Under the pieces are notes generated by a model that ran no database searches, was not told the DNA's origin, and saw only the letters and a program-made list of their open reading frames with translations. From the NCBI GenBank assembly GCA_964464925.1, contig CAYXLI010000012.1, positions 106,703-170,702 of the forward strand: DNA of 64,000 nucleotides, read 5' to 3'. Both the position numbers and the translations under genes were made by a program. Of this stretch, positions 32,429 to 41,402 are shown piece after piece (position 1 is the first letter of the stretch; each line of letters begins with the position of its first letter). The DNA comes from CAYXLI01 sp964464925 (lineage in GTDB: Bacteria; Acidobacteriota; Terriglobia; Bryobacterales; Bryobacteraceae).

Positions 32429-34843
32429 TCATTCCTGCCGCAACGCGGCTAAAGGGTCAACGTGCGCGGCTCGCCGCGCCGGCAGCCAGCAGGCAACCAG
32501 CCCGGCGCACGCAAGCAGTGCCGAAACGAGCAGGATCGACACCGGGTCGAACGGCTGCACGTTCCAGATCAGCTGCTCCAACAACCGCCCTGTGAACAGG
32601 CAACCAAGCAAACCCACTCCCACGCCAATCGCGAGCAGGAGGACTCCCTCACTCAGGATCAACTTCAACACGCTCGCGACAGTCGCCCCTAGAGCCATGC
32701 GCACGCCGATCTCCCGAGTGCGCCGCGCGACCGAATTCGCCATCACGCCGTAAATTCCTATCATCGCCAGGGTCAATCCAAGGGCCGCGAATACTCCGAA
32801 CAGTAAAGCGTTGAACTGACGGCTTGCGAAGTAGGCTTCCGTGAGGCGGGTCTCGATCGTCTTAGTGTCCGCCAGGGGTTGATCTGGGTCGATCTCAGAC
32901 AACTGGCTCCTCACCGACGGCAGGATGTTCATCGGGTCCCGCGCCGAGGTCCGCACGATGATACAGTCCGCCACTCCGGCGAGTGTATGCGGGATATATA
33001 GCTCGGGCATCTGCTCGCGAAGGCTGCCTGTCAAGGTGTCGCCGGCGATGCCGATCACTTCGAAATCCTGGGCAGGCAGCGAGAATGGCGGCTTGCTCAA
33101 TCGCGGGATGGAGACCACGGCGCCAAGCGCTTCGCCCTTCGAAAGATATCGCTTTACGAATCGCTCGCTGACCACGGCTACCCGGCGCTTCGAGTTCAGA
33201 TCGACCGCCGAAAGAAACCGGCCACGCACCAGCGGAATCCCGTACGTGTTCAGGTACCCGGTGCTGACGGAGTGGATGATGACGTTGCGCCCGTCCTGCT
33301 GAGCCGTGCCCGCGACCTGCACAGGAGCACCAAAGTTCCCAAACGGATGAAACCAGGTGTTCGTTGCTGCCGCAGTCACACCAGGAGTGCGCGAGAGCCG
33401 GTCCAGAAGGTCTTCCACGACCATGGCGCGGCGTTCGCTCTTCGGATAGCGCGCCGGTTCGAACGGGATCCGGAAGCTCAACAACCCGGCAGCTCTCACG
33501 CCGAGATCGACACTTTGGGCCGCAGCCATCGTCCTCAGCATCAGGCTTGCACTGACCATCAACACAACCGCGAGAGCCACTTCAATCACGACAAGGCCCC
33601 CACGCACCATTGATTGTCTTTTCCCTACGGACCCCCGCTCACCCTCTTTCAGTCCGCGGGCAAGGTCCGTTCGAGACGCGTGCCACGCCGGGAAGAGTCC
33701 GAAAAGCAGGGCCGTGCCCAGCGATGTCACGATAGAAAACCCGAGCACCGGCAGGTTAATCCGCGTATCGCTCTCATCGGGAATTGTAAAGGGGGGAACG
33801 AGCTTGAGAATGGCGTGCATGCCGACGTAGGCAAGAGCGATCCCCAAGATCCCGCCGCCGACTCCCATCACCAGGCTTTCCGTTAGCAGTTGCCGGATGA
33901 GCCGGCCTCTTCCTGCGCCCAGCGACGCTCGCACGGCGATCTCTTTCTCCCTTGCCATGCCGCGAGTGAGCAGCAGGCCCGAAACATTCGCGCACGCGAT
34001 CAGGAGCAGGAGTCCTACGGCCGCAAAGAGCAACCAGAGAGATTCCCGAATCCCGCTAGGGAAGGTCTCCGCAAACGACAGCAAGCCAACCCGGAACTTC
34101 TCCGGAAACTGCGACGGATCGCGGCGGCGCAAGTCTTCGATAATCGGCCGGAGATCCGCCTCTGCCTGGGCTTCTGTCACTCCCGGTTTCAACCGGCCCA
34201 ATAGATGGACGAAGCTGACCCCTTCCTCCTTTGTACCCCTTCGAAAATGCACCGGCAGGTACACGTCGGCACCGCGCCACATGAACCGAGGCGGCATAAC
34301 GCCCACAACGGTTCGGACTTTCCCGTTCAGCAGCATGGTCTGGCCAACTATACCTGGGTCGCCGTTGAACTGCCTTTGCCAGAACTTGTAGCCGAGCACG
34401 CAGAGATCCGGGCCGGACGCCACATCGTCCGCTTTCGTAAAAATGCGGCCGGCGATGGCCGGCACTCCCATGATCTCCAGACCGTCAAAGGTCGTATGAT
34501 TCCCGCGCAGCCGCTGCGGATCCGGTCTGCCGGTCCAGGCAATATCATCGATGGTCGACACCGTAACCCCACTGAAAATGGTGTTTTTCTCCGCGATATC
34601 GAGAAACTGGTCCACCGTGTACCCGGTCCGGTAGCCCCTTTGGCCAGGCTCCTGCACCCGCACCGACATGAGCGTGTCCACGTTTTTATACGGAAAAGGA
34701 TCGAGGATGACGCCGTGCACCACACTAAAGATTGCCGTCGCGGCTCCTATGCCCAGCGCAATAGAAAGAATGGCGGTAAAGGTGAAGCTAGGGGCTCTGG
34801 CCATTTGCCGCAGAGCGTAACGGATGTCGGTGAGTGCGCGCAT
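32429..34843 (-). CDS. ADOP-type duplicated FtsX/MacB permease
   Basis: An 804-residue ABC-type permease of the Acidobacteria-typical duplicated-permease (ADOP) group. It starts at ATG 34843, with GAGGAGG six bases upstream, and begins MRALTDIRYALRQMARAPSF. It has an N-terminal anchor helix, a periplasmic MacB-PCD-like domain, three membrane helices around residues 280-410 (LLIACANVSGLLLTR), then a second copy of anchor, periplasmic domain and helices ending near LVACWLPARRAAHVDPLAALRQE. It has no ATP-binding domain. Dozens of such genes occur in Acidobacteria genomes; transport substrates are unknown. Confidence 0.9.
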   Translation of the reverse strand: MRALTDIRYALRQMARAPSFTFTAILSIALGIGAATAIFSVVHGVILDPFPYKNVDTLMSVRVQEPGQRGYRTGYTVDQFLDIAEKNTIFSGVTVSTIDDIAWTGRPDPQRLRGNHTTFDGLEIMGVPAIAGRIFTKADDVASGPDLCVLGYKFWQRQFNGDPGIVGQTMLLNGKVRTVVGVMPPRFMWRGADVYLPVHFRRGTKEEGVSFVHLLGRLKPGVTEAQAEADLRPIIEDLRRRDPSQFPEKFRVGLLSFAETFPSGIRESLWLLFAAVGLLLLIACANVSGLLLTRGMAREKEIAVRASLGAGRGRLIRQLLTESLVMGVGGGILGIALAYVGMHAILKLVPPFTIPDESDTRINLPVLGFSIVTSLGTALLFGLFPAWHASRTDLARGLKEGERGSVGKRQSMVRGGLVVIEVALAVVLMVSASLMLRTMAAAQSVDLGVRAAGLLSFRIPFEPARYPKSERRAMVVEDLLDRLSRTPGVTAAATNTWFHPFGNFGAPVQVAGTAQQDGRNVIIHSVSTGYLNTYGIPLVRGRFLSAVDLNSKRRVAVVSERFVKRYLSKGEALGAVVSIPRLSKPPFSLPAQDFEVIGIAGDTLTGSLREQMPELYIPHTLAGVADCIIVRTSARDPMNILPSVRSQLSEIDPDQPLADTKTIETRLTEAYFASRQFNALLFGVFAALGLTLAMIGIYGVMANSVARRTREIGVRMALGATVASVLKLILSEGVLLLAIGVGVGLLGCLFTGRLLEQLIWNVQPFDPVSILLVSALLACAGLVACWLPARRAAHVDPLAALRQE

Positions 34844-35168
34844 GCATCCTCCTCTCCACAAAGACGATCAGCCCGTCCGCAGGTCTCGGACAGACCTATT
34901 GATTTGAGACCACCAGGCGTTCCACCAACGGGAAACACAGTCTGATAGGATATGTGTACAAACTTACAGAAGATCGGGCGTAGTCTGCTAATTCGCTACA
35001 AACCCGCTTTGGCCGGAAGAAGTTTCGCGAAAGCCTTTGTTTTTGGGACAGTTGACATAACCAAAGCACGGGGTATTTCGTCATAATCTTTCTGAAGTCC
35101 TTTGTTGAACCCGAGTTGAAAGGCCTGAGGGAGACTTCTGCCCCGAAAGGTATCCGAAAGGTCCAGAA
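34844..35168. other. Divergent gap between ADOP permease and export cluster
   Basis: 325 bases without a gene. It holds the permease ribosome binding site, a short inverted repeat GGTCT/AGACC near 34877-34891, and a TTGACA at 35052 with no good -10 at normal spacing (TATTTC at 35074 is weak). The promoter of the export cluster presumably lies here. Confidence 0.5.
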
Positions 35169-36902
35169 ATGCAGTACCAGATGAGCGGAGCCTCGGCTGC
35201 TCCCAGCGCTACGCCTCAGCCCGCTGTTCCACCGAAGACTGCCTCTCCTGTCGCGCAACCGCCTAAGTCGCGTGGCTGGATCATCGTTCTGCTTGTCGCT
35301 GCGGCGGCGGGCTTGGCCTGGTGGCTGTGGCCGGCGAGCAAACAGCAAACCGCTGATTCGAAAGTGGCGGCGACCCGGACAGCGACCGTAACAAAGGGAG
35401 TTGTCGCCAGGACGCTGCGCGTCGCCGGAACGACCGGTGCGCAGACCTACGTCTCGCTGATCGCCCCGCAGTTGCACGGCTCGCGCGGAGGCGGCGGACG
35501 CGACGCCAAGGATTCTGGATCGACGCAGGCGAGTGCACCCGTGCAATCCAACGCGGGCCGGAGCGGCGGACCGAGCGCTTCCAGCAGCGCCTCCTTATCT
35601 GGAGCTACTGGAGACAGCTCGGGAACGGTGCAATCCAGCGCGGGGCAAAGCAGCAGCGGAATGTCCTCAGCGCTTCGCTCTGCAACATCGCGAGTCGGGA
35701 GCTCGAGCGGCTCATCGAGCAGCAGTTCCTCTTCATCGAGCGGGGCCTCCGCGTCCGCCGCGTCTTCCGGAACATCCGGCCTGGGTTCCACAGCCAGCGC
35801 TCTCGCCGGCACAGGCACCAGTGGCGGCGGTGGCGGCGGCGGGGATTTCAATCTTGTACTGCAGTCGGTCGCACCCGCTGGGTCGCACATCAAAAAGGGA
35901 CAGGTAGTTGCCGAGTTCGACAGGCAGCTCATGCTGACCCGGCTTGACGACTACCGCGCTACGGTTGTCCAAAGCGAAGACAGCCTGAAGAAGATGAGGG
36001 CCGACCAGCACGTGCAGCGGAAAGCTCACGACCAGAAAATCGACAGCGCCAAGGCGCAGCTTGATAAGGCACAACTCGACATAAAGACAACCCCTGTACT
36101 CGGCCAAATGGACGCCGAACGGCTCAAACTAGCTCTGGAAGAAGCGCAGGCCAATTACAAGCAGGTCCAATCGGAGACCAAATTTTTCGAAGCAGGCCTT
36201 GTCGCGCAGTTACGATCCTCCGAACTCGACCTCCAGCAGTCGCGGGCCGAACTGAAGCGCGCCGAAAGCAACGCGGATCGAATGCTGCTGAAGGCTCCCA
36301 TCGATGGCCTCGTCGTCATGCAGACCACCTTTCGGGGATCCGAGTTCGCGCAAATCCAGCAGGGTGACCAACTGTATCCGGGGCAGCTCTTTATGCAGAT
36401 CGTTGACACGTCCTCGATGGTTATCAATGCTGTAGTCAATCAGGTGGACGTGGAAAAAATGCGGATCGGCGCGAAAGCCAGCGTTCGGTTCGACGCCTAT
36501 CCCGATCTGCAACTCACTGCGCACGTCTATGGTATCGGAGCCATCACCAAACCCGGTGGCCAGCGAGCCAATTTCGTAAAAGAAGTGCCAGTCATGTTGA
36601 AGCTCGATACGATCGATCCCCGAGTGATTCCCGACCTGTCGGTCAGCGCGGATGTGGTGCTTGATTCGGAAGAGAATGCGCCTGCCGTCATACCGGCGGC
36701 TGCAATTTTCCAGGATCAGCCGAACACCCCAGCTTTCGTCTGGGTGCAGAACGGCGTCGAGTGGGAGAAGCGGAACGTGGAGCTCGGGCTCATGAACAAC
36801 GTTGTGGTGGCGATCCGATCCGGCCTGAAGCCTGGCGAAGTGGTCGCCGTGGAGACGCCTCACGCGTCTGAGCCGCCGAAGAGCGGAAAGTCGGAAAGCT
36901 GA
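35169..36902 (+). CDS. HlyD-family efflux adaptor with Ser/Gly-rich insertion, first of three
   Basis: Periplasmic adaptor joining an inner-membrane transporter to TolC. The 577 residues have an N-terminal anchor helix (GWIIVLLVAAAAGLAWWLW, residues 37-55). The first half of the lipoyl/barrel-sandwich domain ends near SLIAPQL; about 125 residues of Ser, Gly, Ala and Thr follow, with runs such as GSSSGSSSSSSS. The second half then resumes (SVAPAGSHIKKGQVVAEFD). A coiled coil with DLQQSRAELKRAE and the membrane-proximal beta barrel complete it. The insertion makes it longer than usual. No ATPase gene is nearby. It heads the cluster. Confidence 0.9.
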   Translation: MQYQMSGASAAPSATPQPAVPPKTASPVAQPPKSRGWIIVLLVAAAAGLAWWLWPASKQQTADSKVAATRTATVTKGVVARTLRVAGTTGAQTYVSLIAPQLHGSRGGGGRDAKDSGSTQASAPVQSNAGRSGGPSASSSASLSGATGDSSGTVQSSAGQSSSGMSSALRSATSRVGSSSGSSSSSSSSSSGASASAASSGTSGLGSTASALAGTGTSGGGGGGGDFNLVLQSVAPAGSHIKKGQVVAEFDRQLMLTRLDDYRATVVQSEDSLKKMRADQHVQRKAHDQKIDSAKAQLDKAQLDIKTTPVLGQMDAERLKLALEEAQANYKQVQSETKFFEAGLVAQLRSSELDLQQSRAELKRAESNADRMLLKAPIDGLVVMQTTFRGSEFAQIQQGDQLYPGQLFMQIVDTSSMVINAVVNQVDVEKMRIGAKASVRFDAYPDLQLTAHVYGIGAITKPGGQRANFVKEVPVMLKLDTIDPRVIPDLSVSADVVLDSEENAPAVIPAAAIFQDQPNTPAFVWVQNGVEWEKRNVELGLMNNVVVAIRSGLKPGEVVAVETPHASEPPKSGKSES

Positions 36903-36915
36903 CAAGGATTTTTGA

Positions 36916-38223
36916 ATGTCGAAGGATGTAAAACCCAAACAGAGACTAGGGCAGACACCGGCCCAGCGCCGGCGCCGCATGATCATCTATGCGATTCTGC
37001 TGCTCGCATTAGGTGGGGGCGCTTACGCCGCATATCGGTATACGAATCAGGCAACGGTCGTCGAGGTTCCGGTTGCGAAGGTTCGCCGGGGTGAGTTCGT
37101 GATTGCGGTAAAGACCCGCGGCGAAATCAAGAGCGTAAACTCCCAGGTGATCATTGCCCCCCAGGCGCCGGATCTGCGCATCGTCCGCCTGGCAGAATCG
37201 GGCCGTCCCATTAAGAAGGGCGACGTAGTTGTGGAATTCGACGCCGCCCAGCAGGAGCAGACACTGCTTGAAAAGAACACTGGCGTACGCACCGTGGACA
37301 GCGAAGTGGTCCAGACCAAGGCATCTCACCGAATCGTGAACGAGCAGGACGGGATGAACCTCATGACTGCTCAGTTCAACTTGGAACGTACCAAGCTGGA
37401 CGCAAGCAAGGCCGAGGTTGTCTCCGCGATTGAAGGCGCCAAGAGCCGCATCGACGTGGATATCTCTCAGGGCGAGCTCGGGCAGGTGAAAACGACAATG
37501 ACTGCTCACAAGACCACGGAACAGGCGGATCTCGACCGTCTGCAGCAGAAAAAGGAAAAGGCCTTGCGCGACGTGGACCGCACAAGAGGCTACCTGTCTA
37601 AGATGGTGCTCCGGGCTCCCAACGACGGTATCGTAAACCTGCTGCCGAACTTCCGTGCCTCAGGTTCGTTCGGATCTGCCCCGCCGCCGTTCAAGGAAGG
37701 TGACCGCGCCTGGACCGGAGCGCCCATTGCCGAAATCCCTGACCTTTCCAATATGCGTATCGAACTCAAATTGGAAGAGGTGGACCGCGGGAAAATCCAA
37801 CTGAATCAGAACATACACGTACGCGTCGACGCCATTGCGGATCGCGAGTTGAATGCGGAACTCGATTGGATCAGCCCCATTGCTGCCGTGATGTTTAAAG
37901 GCATGGGACTCTCTGAAAAGACGTTTCCGGCGCGTGGGACGCTGAAGACGCTCGATCCCAGGCTGCGTCCCGGCATGAGCGCCTCGGCTGAGATCGTCAT
38001 CGAAAGCCAGCCGAATACGATTCTGATTCCAGTACGCGCCAGCTTCATAGACAAGGGAAAGCCGGCTGTGTACGTGCAGAAGGGGCCGGATTTTGAGATC
38101 CGGCATATCGAAGTCGGCAAACGGAACGACACCGACATGATCGTTCTCAAGGGCCTCAGGGAAGGCGAACTCGTCACTCTCGAGAACCCGATCGAAGCGG
38201 CCAAAAAGGCCAAGAAGTTATAG
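36916..38223 (+). CDS. HlyD-family efflux adaptor, second of three
   Basis: A 435-residue adaptor with a membrane helix near residues 22-42 (IIYAILLLALGGGAYAAY), a normal lipoyl domain split by a coiled-coil hairpin, and a beta-barrel ending GVRKRNDTDMIVLKG-like, here VGKRNDTDMIVLKGLREGE. PNDGIVNLLPNFRASGSFGS is an unusual inserted loop inside the barrel-sandwich part. It begins 13 bases after the first adaptor and ends 11 bases before the third, so the three are cotranscribed. Confidence 0.9.
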   Translation: MSKDVKPKQRLGQTPAQRRRRMIIYAILLLALGGGAYAAYRYTNQATVVEVPVAKVRRGEFVIAVKTRGEIKSVNSQVIIAPQAPDLRIVRLAESGRPIKKGDVVVEFDAAQQEQTLLEKNTGVRTVDSEVVQTKASHRIVNEQDGMNLMTAQFNLERTKLDASKAEVVSAIEGAKSRIDVDISQGELGQVKTTMTAHKTTEQADLDRLQQKKEKALRDVDRTRGYLSKMVLRAPNDGIVNLLPNFRASGSFGSAPPPFKEGDRAWTGAPIAEIPDLSNMRIELKLEEVDRGKIQLNQNIHVRVDAIADRELNAELDWISPIAAVMFKGMGLSEKTFPARGTLKTLDPRLRPGMSASAEIVIESQPNTILIPVRASFIDKGKPAVYVQKGPDFEIRHIEVGKRNDTDMIVLKGLREGELVTLENPIEAAKKAKKL

Positions 38224-38234
38224 GTCCGTTACGA

Positions 38235-40133
38235 ATGAAAAAGATTCTCTTTCGTCTGATTCTGCTAGGCATCGTCGTGGCTGCAGCCTGGGAAGGTTAT
38301 CGCCTGTTCCAATCGATGCCTTCCCGGCAGGTACAGATCGCCACCACGAAGGTACGTAAGAACGACGTTATCGTTCGAAGTTATGCGCGTGGGGAACTCC
38401 GCGCCGTCCGTTCCACTACATTGATTGCGCCGAACCTTTTCGGCACTGTGCAGGTAACCAGGCTTGCACCGCTCGGCAGCTTCGCGAGGGAAAAAGATCT
38501 CATCGTCGAGTTCGACGATTCCGAGGTGAATTCGCGTCTCGAAGAGAAGCAGTTGGAGATCGATCAAATAGACGAGCAGATCAAGAAGGCCGAAGCTGAT
38601 CTGAACATTCGAAATAATCAGGACCAGGTCGATCTGCTCCGGGCTCGCTTCGCGGTGCGCCGCGCGGAACTCGAGGTGAAGCGAAACGAACTGCTGGCTG
38701 ATATCGATCGCAAAAAGAACATCCTCAATCTGGACGAATCCAAGCGCCGGCTGCAACAGCTCGAGAGCGATATTAAATCGCGTCTCGAACAGGCCCGGGC
38801 GGAACTCGCCGTTCTCCAGGAGCGGAAGAACAAGTCCGTCATGGAGTTGACGCGGGAAAAGCAACGCCTGCAGCAGGTAAAACTGTTGACCCCCATGAGC
38901 GGTCTTGTGGCCATCCGGCAGAACCGTCAAAGTGGCTTCTTCTTTCCCGGCATGCAGATCCCGGATATTCGCGAGGGCGACCAGGTGCAGCCCGGCATGC
39001 CGATCGCTGACGTGCTGGATTTGTCCGAACTGGAGATTGTCGCAAAGGTCGGCGAAATCGACCGCGCCAACCTGGTTGAAGGACAAGACGTCGTCATCAA
39101 ACTCGATGCGCTTGGCAACAAGTCGTTCCACGGAAAGATCAAGAGTATGAGCGGTACAGCTTCGGCCAACATTTTCTCCGGCGACCCTGGCAAGAAGTTC
39201 GACGTTCTGTTCTCGGTCGACATGAGGGAACTGCTCACCGGGTTGAATGCAAAGCCTGAGCAGGTTGCGCGGGTGCTCGCCACTGCCGAGGCGAACCGGA
39301 GAAAGCCCGCTGCGCCTTCGATGGCGGGCGGAATGATGCCGGGTGGCGCCAATTTAGTGGCGGCAGGGGGGCCTCCTGCCGGTGGTATGGCGGTTGCGCC
39401 CGTGGCTCCTAACGCTTCCGGGCCAAATGCCGGCCCACGGCAGATGATCGCGATGGGTGGGCTTGGTGGACCCGCTGGCGCTCCGGTCGCGACGAGCATG
39501 ACGCCTGAACAGCAACAGAAGGTTCGGGAAGCCGCTCAGAAGCTGCTCGGCGGAAAAAATCCTGCACAGTTGACCGCCGAGGAGCGCCAGAAGCTCAACA
39601 CTGAGATGCAGAAGGCAATGCGCGACATCATGGCGAGCGCTCCAAAGCCTGGTGCGGCACAGACTACGGCGCGCCCTGCGGTTGCGCCAAGTGGGGCTCC
39701 CATGGCCATGATGATGCCGATGGCGGCCGGCCAGTTCAGCCAAAGAGAGATGGAGAATGCGAAACTGCCTCCACCCGTTGAAGAGGACAGCCAGCTTGAC
39801 GTGCTGCTCCGTCCTGGCCTTCTGGCCGACGTGGAGATCATCCTGGAAAAGATTCCAAGCGCGATCAATATCCCCGCGCAGGCAATCTTTGAGAAGGACG
39901 GCAAACAGATCGTTTACGTCCGCAAAGGGACGATCTGGGAGGAGCGCGCGGTGAAGCCGCTGAAACGGACCGAATCGCTGATAGTGATCTCGTCGGGCCT
40001 GCAGGGTGGCGAAACGATCGCGATGTCTGACCCCAACGCCAAACCCGGCGATAAGAAGAAGGATAAGGACAAACCTGCCGGCGGTGCAGGTCCGATGGGC
40101 GGTATGCCTGCCGGTAACAAGGGAGGCAACTGA
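38235..40133 (+). CDS. HlyD-family efflux adaptor with Met/Ala/Gly/Pro-rich insertion, third of three
   Basis: A 632-residue adaptor with an N-terminal helix (residues 5-19, FRLILLGIVVAAAWEG), lipoyl domain, long coiled coil and beta-barrel. Between about residues 340 and 520 is a disordered-looking insertion rich in Met, Ala, Gly and Pro (PSMAGGMMPGGANLV, SGAPMAMMMPMAAGQF), interrupted by a short helix pair with EQQQKVREAAQKLLGG and LNTEMQKAMRDIMAS. The Met clusters recall metal-binding repeats, which is only a suggestion. The C-terminus is GPMGGMPAGNKGGN. Its stop overlaps the MacB-type start (TGATG). Confidence 0.9.
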   Translation: MKKILFRLILLGIVVAAAWEGYRLFQSMPSRQVQIATTKVRKNDVIVRSYARGELRAVRSTTLIAPNLFGTVQVTRLAPLGSFAREKDLIVEFDDSEVNSRLEEKQLEIDQIDEQIKKAEADLNIRNNQDQVDLLRARFAVRRAELEVKRNELLADIDRKKNILNLDESKRRLQQLESDIKSRLEQARAELAVLQERKNKSVMELTREKQRLQQVKLLTPMSGLVAIRQNRQSGFFFPGMQIPDIREGDQVQPGMPIADVLDLSELEIVAKVGEIDRANLVEGQDVVIKLDALGNKSFHGKIKSMSGTASANIFSGDPGKKFDVLFSVDMRELLTGLNAKPEQVARVLATAEANRRKPAAPSMAGGMMPGGANLVAAGGPPAGGMAVAPVAPNASGPNAGPRQMIAMGGLGGPAGAPVATSMTPEQQQKVREAAQKLLGGKNPAQLTAEERQKLNTEMQKAMRDIMASAPKPGAAQTTARPAVAPSGAPMAMMMPMAAGQFSQREMENAKLPPPVEEDSQLDVLLRPGLLADVEIILEKIPSAINIPAQAIFEKDGKQIVYVRKGTIWEERAVKPLKRTESLIVISSGLQGGETIAMSDPNAKPGDKKKDKDKPAGGAGPMGGMPAGNKGGN

Positions 40134-41389
40134 TGCAATTCCTGTCTGGGATTCTACCTGAATTGAAGATGGGGCTGCAGAGCCTCTTCGTTCACAAACT
40201 GCGTAGCTTGCTGACCATGTTGGGCATGATTTTCGGCGTCGGCGCTGTGGTGGCTATGCTCTCGATTACCTCCGGCGCGCAGAAGGAGATGATGAGCTAC
40301 ATCGATCTGCTCGGCGTGAACAACATCATCATCGAGGCGAAGGAAGCCGCCGACCGAAATGAGTTGCAGGCACGACGGGCCATCTCTCCAGGACTCACTT
40401 TCCGCGATTATCGTGCGATTGCCGAAAACGTACAAGGCATTGAAGCCTCTACTCCGCGCAAGCGTTTCAAACCACAGAAGGTTCTGCCAAAGACCGCGCT
40501 GGAGCAGCCGACGCTGATCGGCGTAACCTCGGATTATCTGAAAATCAACAGCCTGAAACTCGTGGAAGGCCGGTTTTTCACAGAAGATGAGGACTTGAAG
40601 TCATCGCCTGTGTGTGTGCTTGGCGAATCGTCGAAGGTGAACCTTCTCGGTTACGATCCTGCCGTCGGGAAGTACGTAAAGATTAACGATACGTGGCTGC
40701 AGGTGATCGGCGTTCTCGCCCAACAGGCCGGTGCCGACGCCGACGTAGAAGGTGTGGAAGTCGTTAACAGGAACAATCTCGTCATCGCACCTCTGAACAC
40801 GGTCATGCGCCGGTTTGAGGATAACAACAGCTACCTGAAAGACGAGATTGACGGGATTTACATCAAGGTCAACAAGAACGTAGATTCCATCGATACAGCG
40901 AACGTAGTTACCGCGATCCTGACTGCCACGCACAAGGACGCCGGCGACTTCAATGTGACCGTTCCAGCAGGACTGCTCGAGCAGCGCCGGCGCACACAGT
41001 TCATCTTCAGTGTTGTCATGATCTGTATCGCCGGCATCTCCCTCCTGGTGGGCGGTATCGGCATCATGAACATTATGCTCGCCACCGTGTTGGAACGTAC
41101 ACGCGAAATTGGTATTCGCCGCGCAATTGGTGCGCGCCAGGCGGACATCATACGTCAGTTTCTGACGGAGGCAGTTCTTATCTCGATCATTGGTGGCTTG
41201 ATCGGGATTCTGTTTGGCTACTCGCTGTCCAAGATCATTGCGGCTGCGGCGGGCTGGTCGACAGATGTCACGACAGCGTCGATCGCGGTGGCGTTTGGTG
41301 TATCGGTGGGCATCGGTTTGCTGTTCGGGATCTATCCCGCGGTGCAGGCCGCCAAGCTGGATCCCATCGAGGCGATTCGGTACGAATAA
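40133..41389 (+). CDS. MacB/FtsX-type ABC transporter permease
   Basis: A 418-residue permease without ATPase domain. Helix 1 (residues 22-45, RSLLTMLGMIFGVGAVVAMLS) follows a short cytoplasmic start; a large periplasmic domain follows (about 46-290); then three helices begin at FIFSVVMICIAGISLLVGGIGIMNIML, and the C-terminal helix ends IGLLFGIYPAVQAAKLDPIEAIRYE, as in MacB/LolCE proteins. It forms the inner-membrane part of the exporter with the three adaptors and TolC. No MacB/LolD-like ATPase occurs in the window, so a shared ATPase must come from elsewhere. Confidence 0.93.
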   Translation: MQFLSGILPELKMGLQSLFVHKLRSLLTMLGMIFGVGAVVAMLSITSGAQKEMMSYIDLLGVNNIIIEAKEAADRNELQARRAISPGLTFRDYRAIAENVQGIEASTPRKRFKPQKVLPKTALEQPTLIGVTSDYLKINSLKLVEGRFFTEDEDLKSSPVCVLGESSKVNLLGYDPAVGKYVKINDTWLQVIGVLAQQAGADADVEGVEVVNRNNLVIAPLNTVMRRFEDNNSYLKDEIDGIYIKVNKNVDSIDTANVVTAILTATHKDAGDFNVTVPAGLLEQRRRTQFIFSVVMICIAGISLLVGGIGIMNIMLATVLERTREIGIRRAIGARQADIIRQFLTEAVLISIIGGLIGILFGYSLSKIIAAAAGWSTDVTTASIAVAFGVSVGIGLLFGIYPAVQAAKLDPIEAIRYE

Positions 41390-41402
41390 CGGGTGTAGGA
41401 AA

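Noticed and set aside
35052..35087. TTGACA with CATAAT as a promoter for the export cluster
   Set aside because: The spacer is 24 bases, far too long; the alternative TATTTC is weak.
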